Shown here piece by piece: positions 1 through 8,046 of a stretch of 64,000 bases of DNA. Position 1 is the first letter of the stretch. Each line of letters opens with the position of its first letter. Source of the DNA: Planctomycetota bacterium (GTDB taxonomy: Bacteria; Planctomycetota; Planctomycetia; Pirellulales; Lacipirellulaceae); the NCBI GenBank assembly GCA_013152205.1, contig JAADGV010000111.1:1-64000 (forward strand). The letters are read 5' to 3'. A program made the position numbers and the translations under genes. Below the pieces are notes generated by a model that was not told the DNA's origin, searched no databases, and saw nothing but the letters and a program-made list of their open reading frames with translations.

Positions 1-257
1 CCGTTCGATAGTTTTCCATCCCCCCAGTATAAGATCCTAAAGGTTTCGCCTAAAGGCGAGGGTTTTATACCCATCGCAAGGACAATAAAGTATCTCACTG
101 CCGGATGCTTTTGTTTTAAGCCGCATTTTTGAAATTGGCTGAAAATGCTGGGCAGGCCTATCTTGCCGTTGTGAAATACAAGAGTTAGGATGCTTTTGAT
201 CTCCTGTCGACGCACCTCTGGGTGTTCGCCTCCCACACCGCTTGCCCCCTGTTGACT
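1..257. other. intergenic region, no gene seen
   Basis: No convincing coding frame lies before the NIF3-like gene. The only structure I see is a short perfect hairpin, cgcctaaaggcg, near 48-59. It has no clear U-run, so I do not call it a terminator. Confidence 0.5.
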
Positions 258-1064
258 ATGCCCACGATCAGCGATATTGCAGATACTCTCGAACAGTTTG
301 CTCCCACGGCTCTTGCTGAAGAATGGGACAACGTAGGACTGTTGGTCGGCGACCCTTCTTGGCCTGTCGAACGGGTAATGACCTGCCTCACCATCACACC
401 GACTACCGTACAAGAAGCGATTCAAGAACGCGTAAATCTGATCGTCTCGCACCACCCATTGCCCTTTCAGCCACTTAGGGCGATCACAACCGAAACAACG
501 ACTGGGCAACTGCTGCTGCAATTGATTGCCGCCAAAATTGGTGTCTACAGCCCTCACACGGCTTTCGATTCTGCTCAAGCTGGAATTAACCAGCACATGG
601 CGATTGGCCTAGGTCTACGACAAATCCAGCCGCTCATTCCCGCTACGGGTGATTCTGAATCCGATACCGGGGCCGGACGATTCGGGTTTGTAGGAGAGGA
701 GCTTACCCTCGGCGAGTTGGCCGCACGATTAAAGACGTTCCTGGGTCTCGACGAGGTACAAGGCAACACTCAAATCGTTGGTTGCGACAACCAAACGGTC
801 TCTCGCATCGCAATTGCCTGTGGTAGCGGAGGTTCACTTCTTGCAAGTGCCGTTGCCAAAGAGTGCGACTGTCTGGTCACGGGAGAAGCCAACTTTCACA
901 CATGTCTCGAAGCTGAAGCACGCGGCATCGGCCTGATATTACCTGGACACTTCGCCAGCGAAAGTTTTGCTCTGCTGTCCCTCGCAGACTATGTGAGCGA
1001 CCAAATATCGGGCGTCGAAGTTTGGCCCAGCCGAACTGAACGTAACCCTTTGCACAGTATTTAG
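258..1064 (+). CDS. NIF3-like dinuclear metal centre protein
   Basis: This is a protein of about 268 residues of the NIF3/YbgI/DUF34 family, which forms toroidal hexamers with a two-metal site. Its cellular substrate is not firmly established in any organism. Visible signatures are SHHP near the N-terminal third, TAFDSAQAG (metal-ligand Asp region), LVTGEANFH and the C-terminal PGHFASES, all in the order expected for NIF3. Length matches the short bacterial form without the inserted PII-like domain. I start at the ATG at 258 (MPTISDIAD), where family similarity begins; an in-frame ATG at 222 would add twelve unlikely residues. It stands alone, with a repeat element just downstream. Confidence 0.88.
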   Translation: MPTISDIADTLEQFAPTALAEEWDNVGLLVGDPSWPVERVMTCLTITPTTVQEAIQERVNLIVSHHPLPFQPLRAITTETTTGQLLLQLIAAKIGVYSPHTAFDSAQAGINQHMAIGLGLRQIQPLIPATGDSESDTGAGRFGFVGEELTLGELAARLKTFLGLDEVQGNTQIVGCDNQTVSRIAIACGSGGSLLASAVAKECDCLVTGEANFHTCLEAEARGIGLILPGHFASESFALLSLADYVSDQISGVEVWPSRTERNPLHSI

Positions 1065-1106
1065 TGTGCGATAGCCAACTTAACAGGCACCCTGGGAATG
1101 TTATGC

Positions 1107-1230
1107 TCAGGACGATTGCGAAATCACTGTGGGAGGCGTCTCTGACGCCGATCGTGAGTCAAAATAAGCACTTTCGGCGTCGGGAGACGCCTCCCACAAT
1201 CACAGATCGTCGACTTTGCAATCGTCCTGA
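1107..1230. repeat. MITE-like inverted repeat
   Basis: The two ends are complementary: tcaggacgattgc at 1107-1119 pairs with gcaatcgtcctga at 1218-1230. A second, inner pair is formed by tgtgggaggcgtctctgacgccga (about 1129-1152) and its imperfect complement around 1174-1198. The whole element could fold into one long hairpin. Its right arm recurs in degraded form at 20525-20569. It carries no gene. Confidence 0.8.
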
Positions 1231-1354
1231 TGTTATGCTGAGTTGACCTCGGCCATCAACGATCTAAAATAGTAGGCTCCCGGTCCATCTTGCCTGTAGT
1301 CGGAATACCTCGCTGATGCCTTCAAATCTTGTTGTGCCAACTTGTTTATCAAAC

Positions 1355-2110
1355 ATGCCTCGTTTTCTTACGGTGTTGCCCGTCTACAACGAAGCGCAGC
1401 ATGTTACCTCGGTGCTAGACCAAGTTGTCCACTACGCCACCGATGTGCTGGTCGTCGATGATGGTTCGAATGATGGCTCGACCGAAATATTGGCTAAGCG
1501 TGACGACATCAACCTGTTGCTCCACTCGACAAATCGCGGCTATGGAGCGGCATTGAAAACCGCTTTCGATTACGCGATCATTCAGCGCTACGATGTCGTG
1601 GTAACGATCGATTGCGATGGCCAACATGAGCCGCAACGGATTTTGAAACTGGCAGCCGGTTGTCGCGATGCTGATATTGTTTCTGGCAGCCGCTATCTTC
1701 AGCAGGAGCAATCGATCGAGCAGGTGCCCGCCGAGCGGCTGCATATCAACCGGCAAATCACCGCTGAACTGAATGATCTACTGGGCCTCCAGCTAACGGA
1801 TGCTTTTTGTGGCTTCAAAGCATACCGCACCCATTCTTTGGCACAGCTGAACTTGACTGAAACGGGTTACGCCATGCCGTTGGAGCTTTGGGTGCAAGCA
1901 GCTTGGCATAAGCTACGAGTAACGGAAGTTCCGGTACCTTTGATCTATCTTGACGAAGAGCGGAGTTTCGGAGGCTCGCTCGACGCGGCTGAGGTACGCC
2001 TGGAATACTACCGCGAAGTCATCAACCGCGCTGTCCAAGCCTGCAAAGAGCCGACCATCAGTAGCACCCCTGATCAACGATGCGACAGCCAGCTATGCCC
2101 ATGTCTATAA
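1355..2110 (+). CDS. family 2 glycosyltransferase (DPM1-like)
   Basis: This is a GT-A fold glycosyltransferase of about 251 residues, similar to dolichyl/polyprenyl-phosphate mannosyl- or glucosyltransferases. It opens directly with the beta-strand LTVLPVYNEA, then has VVDDGSNDGS for nucleotide-sugar binding and TIDCDGQHEP, where DCD is the DXD-type metal site. No C-terminal membrane segments are visible, so it is the soluble, single-domain type. An upstream ATG at 1316 would add thirteen residues; neither start has a clear ribosome binding site. Its 3' end overlaps the next gene, suggesting co-transcription. Sugar donor and acceptor cannot be read from the sequence. Confidence 0.85.
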   Translation: MPRFLTVLPVYNEAQHVTSVLDQVVHYATDVLVVDDGSNDGSTEILAKRDDINLLLHSTNRGYGAALKTAFDYAIIQRYDVVVTIDCDGQHEPQRILKLAAGCRDADIVSGSRYLQQEQSIEQVPAERLHINRQITAELNDLLGLQLTDAFCGFKAYRTHSLAQLNLTETGYAMPLELWVQAAWHKLRVTEVPVPLIYLDEERSFGGSLDAAEVRLEYYREVINRAVQACKEPTISSTPDQRCDSQLCPCL

Positions 2111-3804
2111 GAGCCGATTCTAAAACTGCGTTGGAGGCATCTAGCGACCAGGAAAGTTTGAACCACCAAGCGGTTTTGGGACGTACAGAAAATCTTGCGA
2201 AGCGGTACGTACAGTATCGGGCTCCCGCTGAAAGTGGGCAGATTTTTTGTGATCCAGCATGGGGCACTCTCGACGAGCGGTTAGCTGCTAATAGTAAACT
2301 TCGTGCAAATGCTTCGCATGAGATTTTCGGTCGCTCTCTCGTTGATTTAGCCAAGGAAGCACGAAAGTCTGTATTACAGTCAGCCCTAGCCTATACGCGG
2401 TCGTATGCAGATGTCGACGACCCTCCCTCTAGCTCAACTCCACTGGTAATCGCAGGCCATCAGCCGGAGTTGGTACACACGGGCGTATGGCTAAAAAACT
2501 TTGCCGCGGCTAAGTTGGCAAGCCGTTCTGGTGGCATTGCCATTAATTTGGTTATCGACAACGACCTATGCCGTTCGCCCTCCATTCGTATTCCAACAGG
2601 AACCATTGAACACCCGCGTGTCGAAACCGTTGCCTATGACCAAATCTCGGAGGAACTGCCTTTCGAAGAACGCCAGATCGAAGATCGATCATTATGGAAA
2701 TCGTTCGGCAAACGGGCAGCCGACACTCTCAAACCACTGATTGCTGATCCTTTGATTGCAAGCTGGTGGCGAGAAACGGTACTCTCTCACAACTCTTCGC
2801 ACCTTGGGACTGCCATCGCACAAGCCCGACATCGCACCGAACTTGACTGGGGCTGCAAGAGCTTAGAGATTCCCCAAAGTCTCGTTTGTCAAACAACGCC
2901 ATTTCGTTGGTTTGCGGTTCACTTACTTGCCAATGCTGCGAAGGTACGCAGCTCGTACAACGATGCCTTGGCAGAATATCGCCACGCACATCACCTGCGA
3001 AATCACGCCCAGCCGCTTCCCGATCTTACTGAAGTCGATCGCTGGATTGAGACGCCTTTCTGGATCTGGACGGCAGACAATCCGCAGCGTCGAATTTTGT
3101 TTGTTCAGTGCAAGAATAGTGAATTGTTACTGACTGACCTGTCCGACTTTGCAGCTACATTGCCTATTTCCTCCGAGAGTGACCCAATGCGGGCCATCGA
3201 ACAATTGGCAACTTGGGAAGGGCAGGGTATCAAACTGCGTACTCGGGCATTGGCCACCACGATGTACGCCCGTCTGCTGTTGGCCGATCTGTTTATCCAC
3301 GGCATAGGTGGCGCCAAATACGATCAAGTCACCGACGCGATCTGTAACCGCCTATTCGGTTTTGCACCCTCTCCTTACGCAACGCTATCCGGAACGCTTC
3401 GCCTACCCATCAACCACCAACCTTTCTCAATACGATCTCAATCCGAATTACGAACAGAATTACGAGAAATTGCCTACCACCCCGAAGTAGAAATCGCGAA
3501 GCTCTCTCTGGATAAATCGGATCAATCAAAAGTAGATGCTCTCAAGAGAAAAAAGAGCGATTGGGTGCATACCACCCAAACCCCGAAGAATGCCGCAGAA
3601 CGTCATCAAAACATCGTTACGGCAAATCGCGATTTACAACACTGGTTAGCGCCTCGTCGCATGAAACTAGAGCATGAACTAACCACGTCGGAGCAAAGAA
3701 TTCGTGCCAATCGGCTGCTAGAGTCGCGAGAATATCCCTTTTGCCTATTTCCTCGTGAAACTCTTCAAAACTTTTTACTGGATTTCTCGAGCCATATGCC
3801 TTAG
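2080..3804 (+). CDS. BshC-like putative cysteine-adding enzyme
   Basis: A soluble protein of up to 574 residues. The stretch AGHQPELVHTGVWLKNFAA resembles the GQQPG...K motif of BshC, the enzyme that adds cysteine to GlcN-malate in bacillithiol synthesis. The size also fits BshC (about 540). Similarity elsewhere is weak by eye, so the assignment is tentative, and no other bacillithiol genes (BshA, BshB) are visible except a generic glycosyltransferase upstream. Starts at 2080, 2095 or 2101 are all possible; all overlap the preceding gene, which points to translational coupling. The C-terminal third is rich in charged helix typical of the BshC coiled-coil domain. Confidence 0.5.
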   Translation: MRQPAMPMSIRADSKTALEASSDQESLNHQAVLGRTENLAKRYVQYRAPAESGQIFCDPAWGTLDERLAANSKLRANASHEIFGRSLVDLAKEARKSVLQSALAYTRSYADVDDPPSSSTPLVIAGHQPELVHTGVWLKNFAAAKLASRSGGIAINLVIDNDLCRSPSIRIPTGTIEHPRVETVAYDQISEELPFEERQIEDRSLWKSFGKRAADTLKPLIADPLIASWWRETVLSHNSSHLGTAIAQARHRTELDWGCKSLEIPQSLVCQTTPFRWFAVHLLANAAKVRSSYNDALAEYRHAHHLRNHAQPLPDLTEVDRWIETPFWIWTADNPQRRILFVQCKNSELLLTDLSDFAATLPISSESDPMRAIEQLATWEGQGIKLRTRALATTMYARLLLADLFIHGIGGAKYDQVTDAICNRLFGFAPSPYATLSGTLRLPINHQPFSIRSQSELRTELREIAYHPEVEIAKLSLDKSDQSKVDALKRKKSDWVHTTQTPKNAAERHQNIVTANRDLQHWLAPRRMKLEHELTTSEQRIRANRLLESREYPFCLFPRETLQNFLLDFSSHMP

Positions 3805-3955
3805 TCTCATTGGCAAGGAACAGGCGCAGCTTTGTAGAAGTTGTGTTAGGTTCGTTGCGCTCTGGCCTACTCATCTTCAGCCGAGCTATTTTTGAGTTGC
3901 TTCGAACCCTTGCGATCGCAAAACACGGTAGAACTACTCCCAAAGGTGGGAACGG

Positions 3956-5368
3956 ATGGCCGCCATGCAGCACTCCTCAAAATTGGTTTCGCAACAGCCG
4001 CCATCGCCGGACACCGCAGGCAAGCCTCGGTCTACTTCTTTTCAGACGTTTCGCCCTAGCATTGCAGCACCGCGCGATCAAAACTGCTTACAGGAATTGA
4101 ATTCTGACACTCGAATCGTTGCAGCAAATGCTGGCGATCACTCACTTATTTTGCAACTGTTGATCCAGGCTTATCAATACGATTTAGCCGAAGATTTTCA
4201 AAGTCGCCTCGACGCCCCTGGCTACAAACCGAGTGATCGGCTACTGCTGCAACGCAATGAACAGATAATCGGTCATATCCATCTATCGAGACAGATCGGC
4301 TGGTTCCAGGGGCAACGCTATCCGCACGTCAAACTTCAAGACTTTTTTGTCTTGCCAGAATACCGTGCCACTGGATACGACGAAGCACTTCTGGAAGCAG
4401 CAGAAACGGTTGCGGCTAACGAAGGGTCTGCCCTGGCTCTCAAGCATACCGATCAACCCGAGTGGCTTGAACAACATGGTTGGAGTTACTGCCACGGGCA
4501 AGGCTACTCTAGGGCAAATACTAGGGAGATTCTCTCACATTTAGATGCTAAGCGAACTGATTCTCGTAGCCGTACTTCGTTAGAAATACGCAGTTGGCGG
4601 CATTTTGAGATCGATAGTTTGGAACAAATTTATAGCCAACTTTCAACCAATCGGTGGGGCATGCTCCACCGGTCCGACGAAACTTGGCAATGGCTGGTTG
4701 GCCGTAAAGCACACGATCAAATCCTTATTGCGGTCGAGAAAAACAAACGAAAATCGCGAGACTGCGCCACCGGCCTAAATGTCGTCGGATACGCGGTAGT
4801 CCGAGACTCGTGTTTAGTTGAGATGCTTACGCTCCCCGGTTATTCGTCGGCACGCGCCATGCTAGTTGCACGCGTTTGTCGAGATGCGATTGATCGCGAC
4901 CATCATTTTGTCTCATTACACACCCCTGCAGCCGATCCGATGCACGAGTTGCTCATCACCGCCGGTGGCAGCTGGGTCGGCGATTGCGCAGCCAGTGGCG
5001 GCAAAGCGATGTTCAAGCTGCTTTCGCCAAGTCGTTGGGTTGAACGGCTCTATCCTATCCTGCACGAGCGGGCGCGAGAGGCCGGTATTAGTATGCCTTT
5101 GCAGATCGACTTCGAGGTCGACGGGACCCCGCAGCGTTTGGTCTTGACCCGCCGTAGCGCCCGACTTGAACAACCGACTAAGCCCTCAGTCCAAGCAAGT
5201 TGCAACTGGCTCACGTTCCAAAATATGCTGGCGAGCAATTTGACATTTCGTGACGCAAAAAAAATAGCTCAATTAAAAACGACTCACGACGACATTACGC
5301 ACACACTGGCTGCATTATTCCCAGCAAAGCTTTTCTGGCAGTCGCCGTTTCCACTATTGCGACTTTAA
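3956..5368 (+). CDS. GNAT family acetyltransferase, two-lobed
   Basis: A protein of 470 residues. From about residue 55, an acetyl-CoA-dependent N-acetyltransferase pattern is visible: RIVAANAGDHSLILQLL, then LQDFFVLPEYRATGYDEALL, the beta4/motif-A region with an R/Q-x-x-G-x-G/A-like pyrophosphate loop (YRATGYDEA). A second, weaker GNAT-like half follows (EIRSWRHFEIDSLEQIYSQL), and a C-terminal sterol-carrier-like part (MPLQIDFEVDGTPQRLVL) gives an architecture reminiscent of Eis-type enzymes. The first 50 residues are low-complexity and may not be translated; ATGs at 3956 and 3965 are both possible. Substrate unknown. A hairpin follows the stop. Confidence 0.7.
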   Translation: MAAMQHSSKLVSQQPPSPDTAGKPRSTSFQTFRPSIAAPRDQNCLQELNSDTRIVAANAGDHSLILQLLIQAYQYDLAEDFQSRLDAPGYKPSDRLLLQRNEQIIGHIHLSRQIGWFQGQRYPHVKLQDFFVLPEYRATGYDEALLEAAETVAANEGSALALKHTDQPEWLEQHGWSYCHGQGYSRANTREILSHLDAKRTDSRSRTSLEIRSWRHFEIDSLEQIYSQLSTNRWGMLHRSDETWQWLVGRKAHDQILIAVEKNKRKSRDCATGLNVVGYAVVRDSCLVEMLTLPGYSSARAMLVARVCRDAIDRDHHFVSLHTPAADPMHELLITAGGSWVGDCAASGGKAMFKLLSPSRWVERLYPILHERAREAGISMPLQIDFEVDGTPQRLVLTRRSARLEQPTKPSVQASCNWLTFQNMLASNLTFRDAKKIAQLKTTHDDITHTLAALFPAKLFWQSPFPLLRL

Positions 5369-5372
5369 GCAA

Positions 5373-5405
5373 CCGTGGCAGAGCAGCGGGGTTGAGACCC
5401 CACGG
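5373..5405. terminator. putative bidirectional hairpin
   Basis: The sequence ggggt-tgag-acccc at 5388-5401 sits inside a wider cgtgg/ccacg pair, between convergent genes ending at 5368 and 5418. It could stop transcription from either side. There is no strong U-run, so the call is moderate. Confidence 0.4.
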
Positions 5406-5417
5406 CTTGAAGAGAAG

Positions 5418-5831
5418 TTAATCGTCCGCAGACAGATAGCCTGCACTCGACTGAAAGTACTTTGTGCGCCGCGACTCGCGTGCTTCGGCGTCAGCAGCCG
5501 CATGTTGGTGGCTGAGGTCTCCTAGGCTCGCGTTGCAGTATCGACAGCCGATCGTTTTCAGGTGGAACTCGATATAGTCGACTTCGCCGGGGTCGAGTAC
5601 CTTCAGCAGATAGCTTCCCAACTTCTCTCGCGATGGACAGCTCAGGCGATTTTGCCGCCAAATCGACCCCAGCGCATGAACCCCGGCGTCAATCTTGCTA
5701 ACAACTTCAGCCAAGCGCTCGCCAAGCACGGGATCGGCTCGCAAGGCATTTTCGATCTCAACCATTTGTTCTCGTGGCAGAGCTTCTTCGAGATAGCCTT
5801 CAAGTTCTACGCTAGAAAAATTGCTTGGCAT
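5418..5831 (-). CDS. small partner of ECF sigma factor, function unknown
   Basis: A 137-residue acidic, helical protein that I do not recognise as a named family. It begins nine bases after the sigma factor stop, so the two are almost certainly co-transcribed. The N-terminal half (VELEGYLEEALPREQMVEIENALR) resembles the short helical segments found in anti-sigma or zf-HC2-like regulators. The second half has a lone CRYC pair (IGCRYCNASLGDL), possibly a metal or redox site. There is no transmembrane segment. By position it is likely to bind or regulate the upstream sigma factor; that is inference. Confidence 0.6.
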   Translation of the reverse strand: MPSNFSSVELEGYLEEALPREQMVEIENALRADPVLGERLAEVVSKIDAGVHALGSIWRQNRLSCPSREKLGSYLLKVLDPGEVDYIEFHLKTIGCRYCNASLGDLSHQHAAADAEARESRRTKYFQSSAGYLSADD

Positions 5832-5840
5832 GATGGTCTT

Positions 5841-6479
5841 TTACTCGTGCAGTTCCGGGAAAATATCTTCGTTGAGTTGCTGGGCTCGTACGCACTTGCG
5901 CAGTCGTTCAAGAAAATCAAACTTGAAATTGGCAACTTGCTGCTCGGAAACGCCAAGCTCGGTGGCTACACGCTTGTTCGCCATGCCAGCCACATACAAC
6001 AACTCCATGCACTTGATCTTCTGCCAGTCGCCCGCCTTGCGCCAACGGTCAATCTGCTGAGCGATTGCCTCGGTCACGGCTTCGCCTTCAAGACCGCGGC
6101 GCTCTCCGCTACGAGCGATGGTGCTTGCACCGCGAGCTTTTCCAGCCAGTTCCCATTTTCCGCTGGTCCCGTCGCCGGTTGATAGGGGGACGGCAGGTCG
6201 GCGCCCTTCGCGACGCAGATAGTCGGTCAACTTATGGGCGGCAATCGAAAACAGCCAGCTTTCCAACGGTCGGCGTGCATCGTAATTGGGCAAGCTCGTA
6301 AGAAAGCCAATGAAGGTCTCCTGCACCACATCTTCGCTTGCTGCCCGCTTGCGCAGGCGGCTCTCGACGAACGAGAGTAATCGCCCCTCGTATTGGGCGA
6401 TGAGATTATTCCACGCCTGGGGTTTTCCTTGGCGGATTTCTTTGACAAGCAGCGTGTCGGGGTTGGAAGACTCGGCCAT
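5841..6479 (-). CDS. ECF-type RNA polymerase sigma factor
   Basis: A 212-residue sigma-70 family factor with region 2 (AWNNLIAQYEGRLLSFVE ... ASEDVVQETFIGFL, then RPLESWLFSIAAHKLTDYLR) and region 4 with a helix-turn-helix (VAGMANKRVATELGVSEQQV). A spacer of about 45 residues between regions 2 and 4 is longer than usual and Gly/Ala rich. It directs RNA polymerase to a dedicated promoter set, which cannot be deduced here. The immediately following small gene is its likely regulatory partner. Confidence 0.9.
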   Translation of the reverse strand: MAESSNPDTLLVKEIRQGKPQAWNNLIAQYEGRLLSFVESRLRKRAASEDVVQETFIGFLTSLPNYDARRPLESWLFSIAAHKLTDYLRREGRRPAVPLSTGDGTSGKWELAGKARGASTIARSGERRGLEGEAVTEAIAQQIDRWRKAGDWQKIKCMELLYVAGMANKRVATELGVSEQQVANFKFDFLERLRKCVRAQQLNEDIFPELHE

Positions 6480-6571
6480 ACGTACAACGACAAATCAGAG
6501 GTAGTAGCGGTTGGGATTAGTCTCCATCGCAACTGGGGCTACGTAGCAAAAACAACTTCCCACTTTGGATT

Positions 6572-6663
6572 CACCACGGAGGCACGGGGGACACAGAGTA
6601 TTTTGAATCGAAAAAACGTCGTATCATACGGTTTTCTTAGTGTTCTCCGTGCCTCCGTGGTTA
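6572..6663. repeat. inverted repeat downstream of GxxExxY gene
   Basis: The arm caccacggaggcacggggg (6572-6590) is complementary to ctccgtgcctccgtggt near 6644-6661, with about 35 bases between. The right arm (6636-6663) recurs in direct orientation at 7066-7092, on the other side of the gene. These 'cacggaggcacgg' words are a widespread repeat type in environmental bacteria. Confidence 0.75.
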
Positions 6664-6681
6664 TTCTCTTTTCATTTTGAA

Positions 6682-7059
6682 TTACAATACTCGCCGAGTT
6701 ATGCCTTCTTTCATGAGTGGTACGTTGAAGTTTAGTAGCAATCCAACTTTCTTTTGGCTTAGTTTCAAATAAGTAAGCAACTGCGCCTCATGGATCGGGA
6801 GGATCGATTCAACACTCTTCAACTCCAAGACAACCTTATCCTCGACAAGGATATCCATTTGATAGCCACAGTCTAGCCGCACTCCCTTGTAAGTAACCGG
6901 CAAAGGAACTTGTCTTTGAAATGCAACCCCGCGCTGGCGTAATTCGTGACACAAGCATTCTTCGTAGGCCGACTCTAGCAAACCGGGGCCGAGGTGCTTG
7001 TGGACTTCAATGGCCGCAGAACAAATCGCGCCAGTCAATTCTTCCTCGATCAGCATCAA
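6682..7059 (-). CDS. GxxExxY family protein
   Basis: A 125-residue protein with the family signature G-x-x-E-x-x-Y ([12 protein letters not shown], about residues 25-36). The C-terminal half, with [18 protein letters not shown] followed by AQLLTYLKL, has the D...E-x-K layout of a PD-(D/E)XK nuclease-like fold. The molecular role of the family is unknown. The gene is closely framed by near-identical repeats on both sides (6636-6663 and 7066-7092), with an inverted third copy at 6572. This repeat-gene-repeat arrangement suggests that the gene moves, or once moved, with the repeat. Start at the first of two candidate ATGs. Confidence 0.87.
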   Translation of the reverse strand: MMLIEEELTGAICSAAIEVHKHLGPGLLESAYEECLCHELRQRGVAFQRQVPLPVTYKGVRLDCGYQMDILVEDKVVLELKSVESILPIHEAQLLTYLKLSQKKVGLLLNFNVPLMKEGITRRVL

Positions 7060-7065
7060 TTGACT

Positions 7066-7092
7066 CTCAGTGTTCCCCGTGTCTCCGTGGTA
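7066..7092. repeat. direct-repeat copy upstream of GxxExxY gene
   Basis: The sequence ctcagtgttccccgtgtctc followed by cgtggta matches the arm at 6636-6663 in the same orientation, with only a few changes. The two copies bracket the GxxExxY gene. Confidence 0.75.
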
Positions 7093-7115
7093 TATCTCGC
7101 GTGCTGCCTACGAGA

Positions 7116-8045
7116 TTATCCTCTAATCGTAACCAAAAGCAAGACAATCGCGATTATCGCTGATGGCACGCCGATGAGCAACCGCTTTGTGTAATAACCT
7201 CGAGTCCAGGTGTCGAATTTTAGTAGACCAAACACGGTAGCGAGTCCCGCCAAGACCAACCCTGCAATTCCGCCAACCGACGATAGTCGATCTAACCGTT
7301 CGTATCGTTGCCATGCCGCACGCAAATGGTTGTCGATGGCTGAATCGAATTCCATCAGCACATGCACTCGTTTCATATCGCCGACCGACGAGGAGACCGT
7401 CTCGGTATATTCTTCCCGGCAAATTTCGCTCATGATGTAGTCTAGGCCGATGCCCATTTTGGTAGGCCGGGGAATCGCAAACGGACTTCCTGGCAGTCCT
7501 GCAAATAGGCTTTGCATTCGTACTTGGACGACCCCTTGAAAACGATCTTCTAAATCCAAAAAACATTCGTCGACGGTGCTATAGCGATCTGAAACAATCA
7601 CTTGCCGATAAACGTTACCCACGCGTTTCGGTGGCCAATCGACCCAGGCAGGCCGTGGTGGCTCTGCTGGCTCATCGGTTTCGGACGCGTCCTGGTCGGC
7701 TGCTTCGATAGCCTCTTCCTCCTCTTCAGGAGCCGCCGCCTTTTCGTCCGTCGCAACATCGTCTAACAGAATTCTCGCTCTTGTCAGCTTGTCCCACTGC
7801 TCTGCGATCGTTTTTGAACTTGGTGACCTTGCCTCTACCGCAACCGTGGTAACTTGGCTTGGTGCAACTTCTTGGTAGGAGACTCGAACTGTGAACCACG
7901 ATAAAAGTAGCGCAACAAACCCGCCGCCCAAGATGATTGCCAGCGTGCGGCCTGAAAGCTTTGTGGCTACGTAAATTGCGAACAAGACTACTGCGATCGT
8001 TACGATAACAGGCATGATCGCTATGACCGGTGCTTGGTGCATCAT
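7116..8045 (-). CDS. membrane protein of kinase cluster, unknown function
   Basis: A 309-residue protein with two hydrophobic segments at the N-terminus (about residues 5-25 and 32-50, IVTIAVVLFAIYVATK and LAIILGGGFVALLLS). A hydrophilic middle (about 60-245) includes an acidic run (EEEEEAIEAADQDASE), and two more hydrophobic segments lie at the C-terminus (GIAGLVLAGLATVFGLL and LIGVPSAIIAIVLLLV). No enzymatic motif is seen. It begins one base after the kinase stop and is surely in the same operon. Its soluble domain, lying between membrane segments, could be a sensor or kinase substrate, but that is inference. Confidence 0.75.
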   Translation of the reverse strand: MMHQAPVIAIMPVIVTIAVVLFAIYVATKLSGRTLAIILGGGFVALLLSWFTVRVSYQEVAPSQVTTVAVEARSPSSKTIAEQWDKLTRARILLDDVATDEKAAAPEEEEEAIEAADQDASETDEPAEPPRPAWVDWPPKRVGNVYRQVIVSDRYSTVDECFLDLEDRFQGVVQVRMQSLFAGLPGSPFAIPRPTKMGIGLDYIMSEICREEYTETVSSSVGDMKRVHVLMEFDSAIDNHLRAAWQRYERLDRLSSVGGIAGLVLAGLATVFGLLKFDTWTRGYYTKRLLIGVPSAIIAIVLLLVTIRG

Positions 8046-8046
8046 G

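Noticed and set aside
1064-1246. A 60-residue frame after the NIF3-like gene
   Set aside because: It is a translation of the inverted repeat at 1107-1230 and has no family resemblance.
3810-4100. A 96-residue frame before the acetyltransferase
   Set aside because: Overlaps the acetyltransferase start and has no homology; likely a shadow or leader.
6572-7092. CRISPR-like spacing of similar words around the GxxExxY gene
   Set aside because: The words are few, differ in orientation, and have no regular spacer length; they are simple dispersed repeats.
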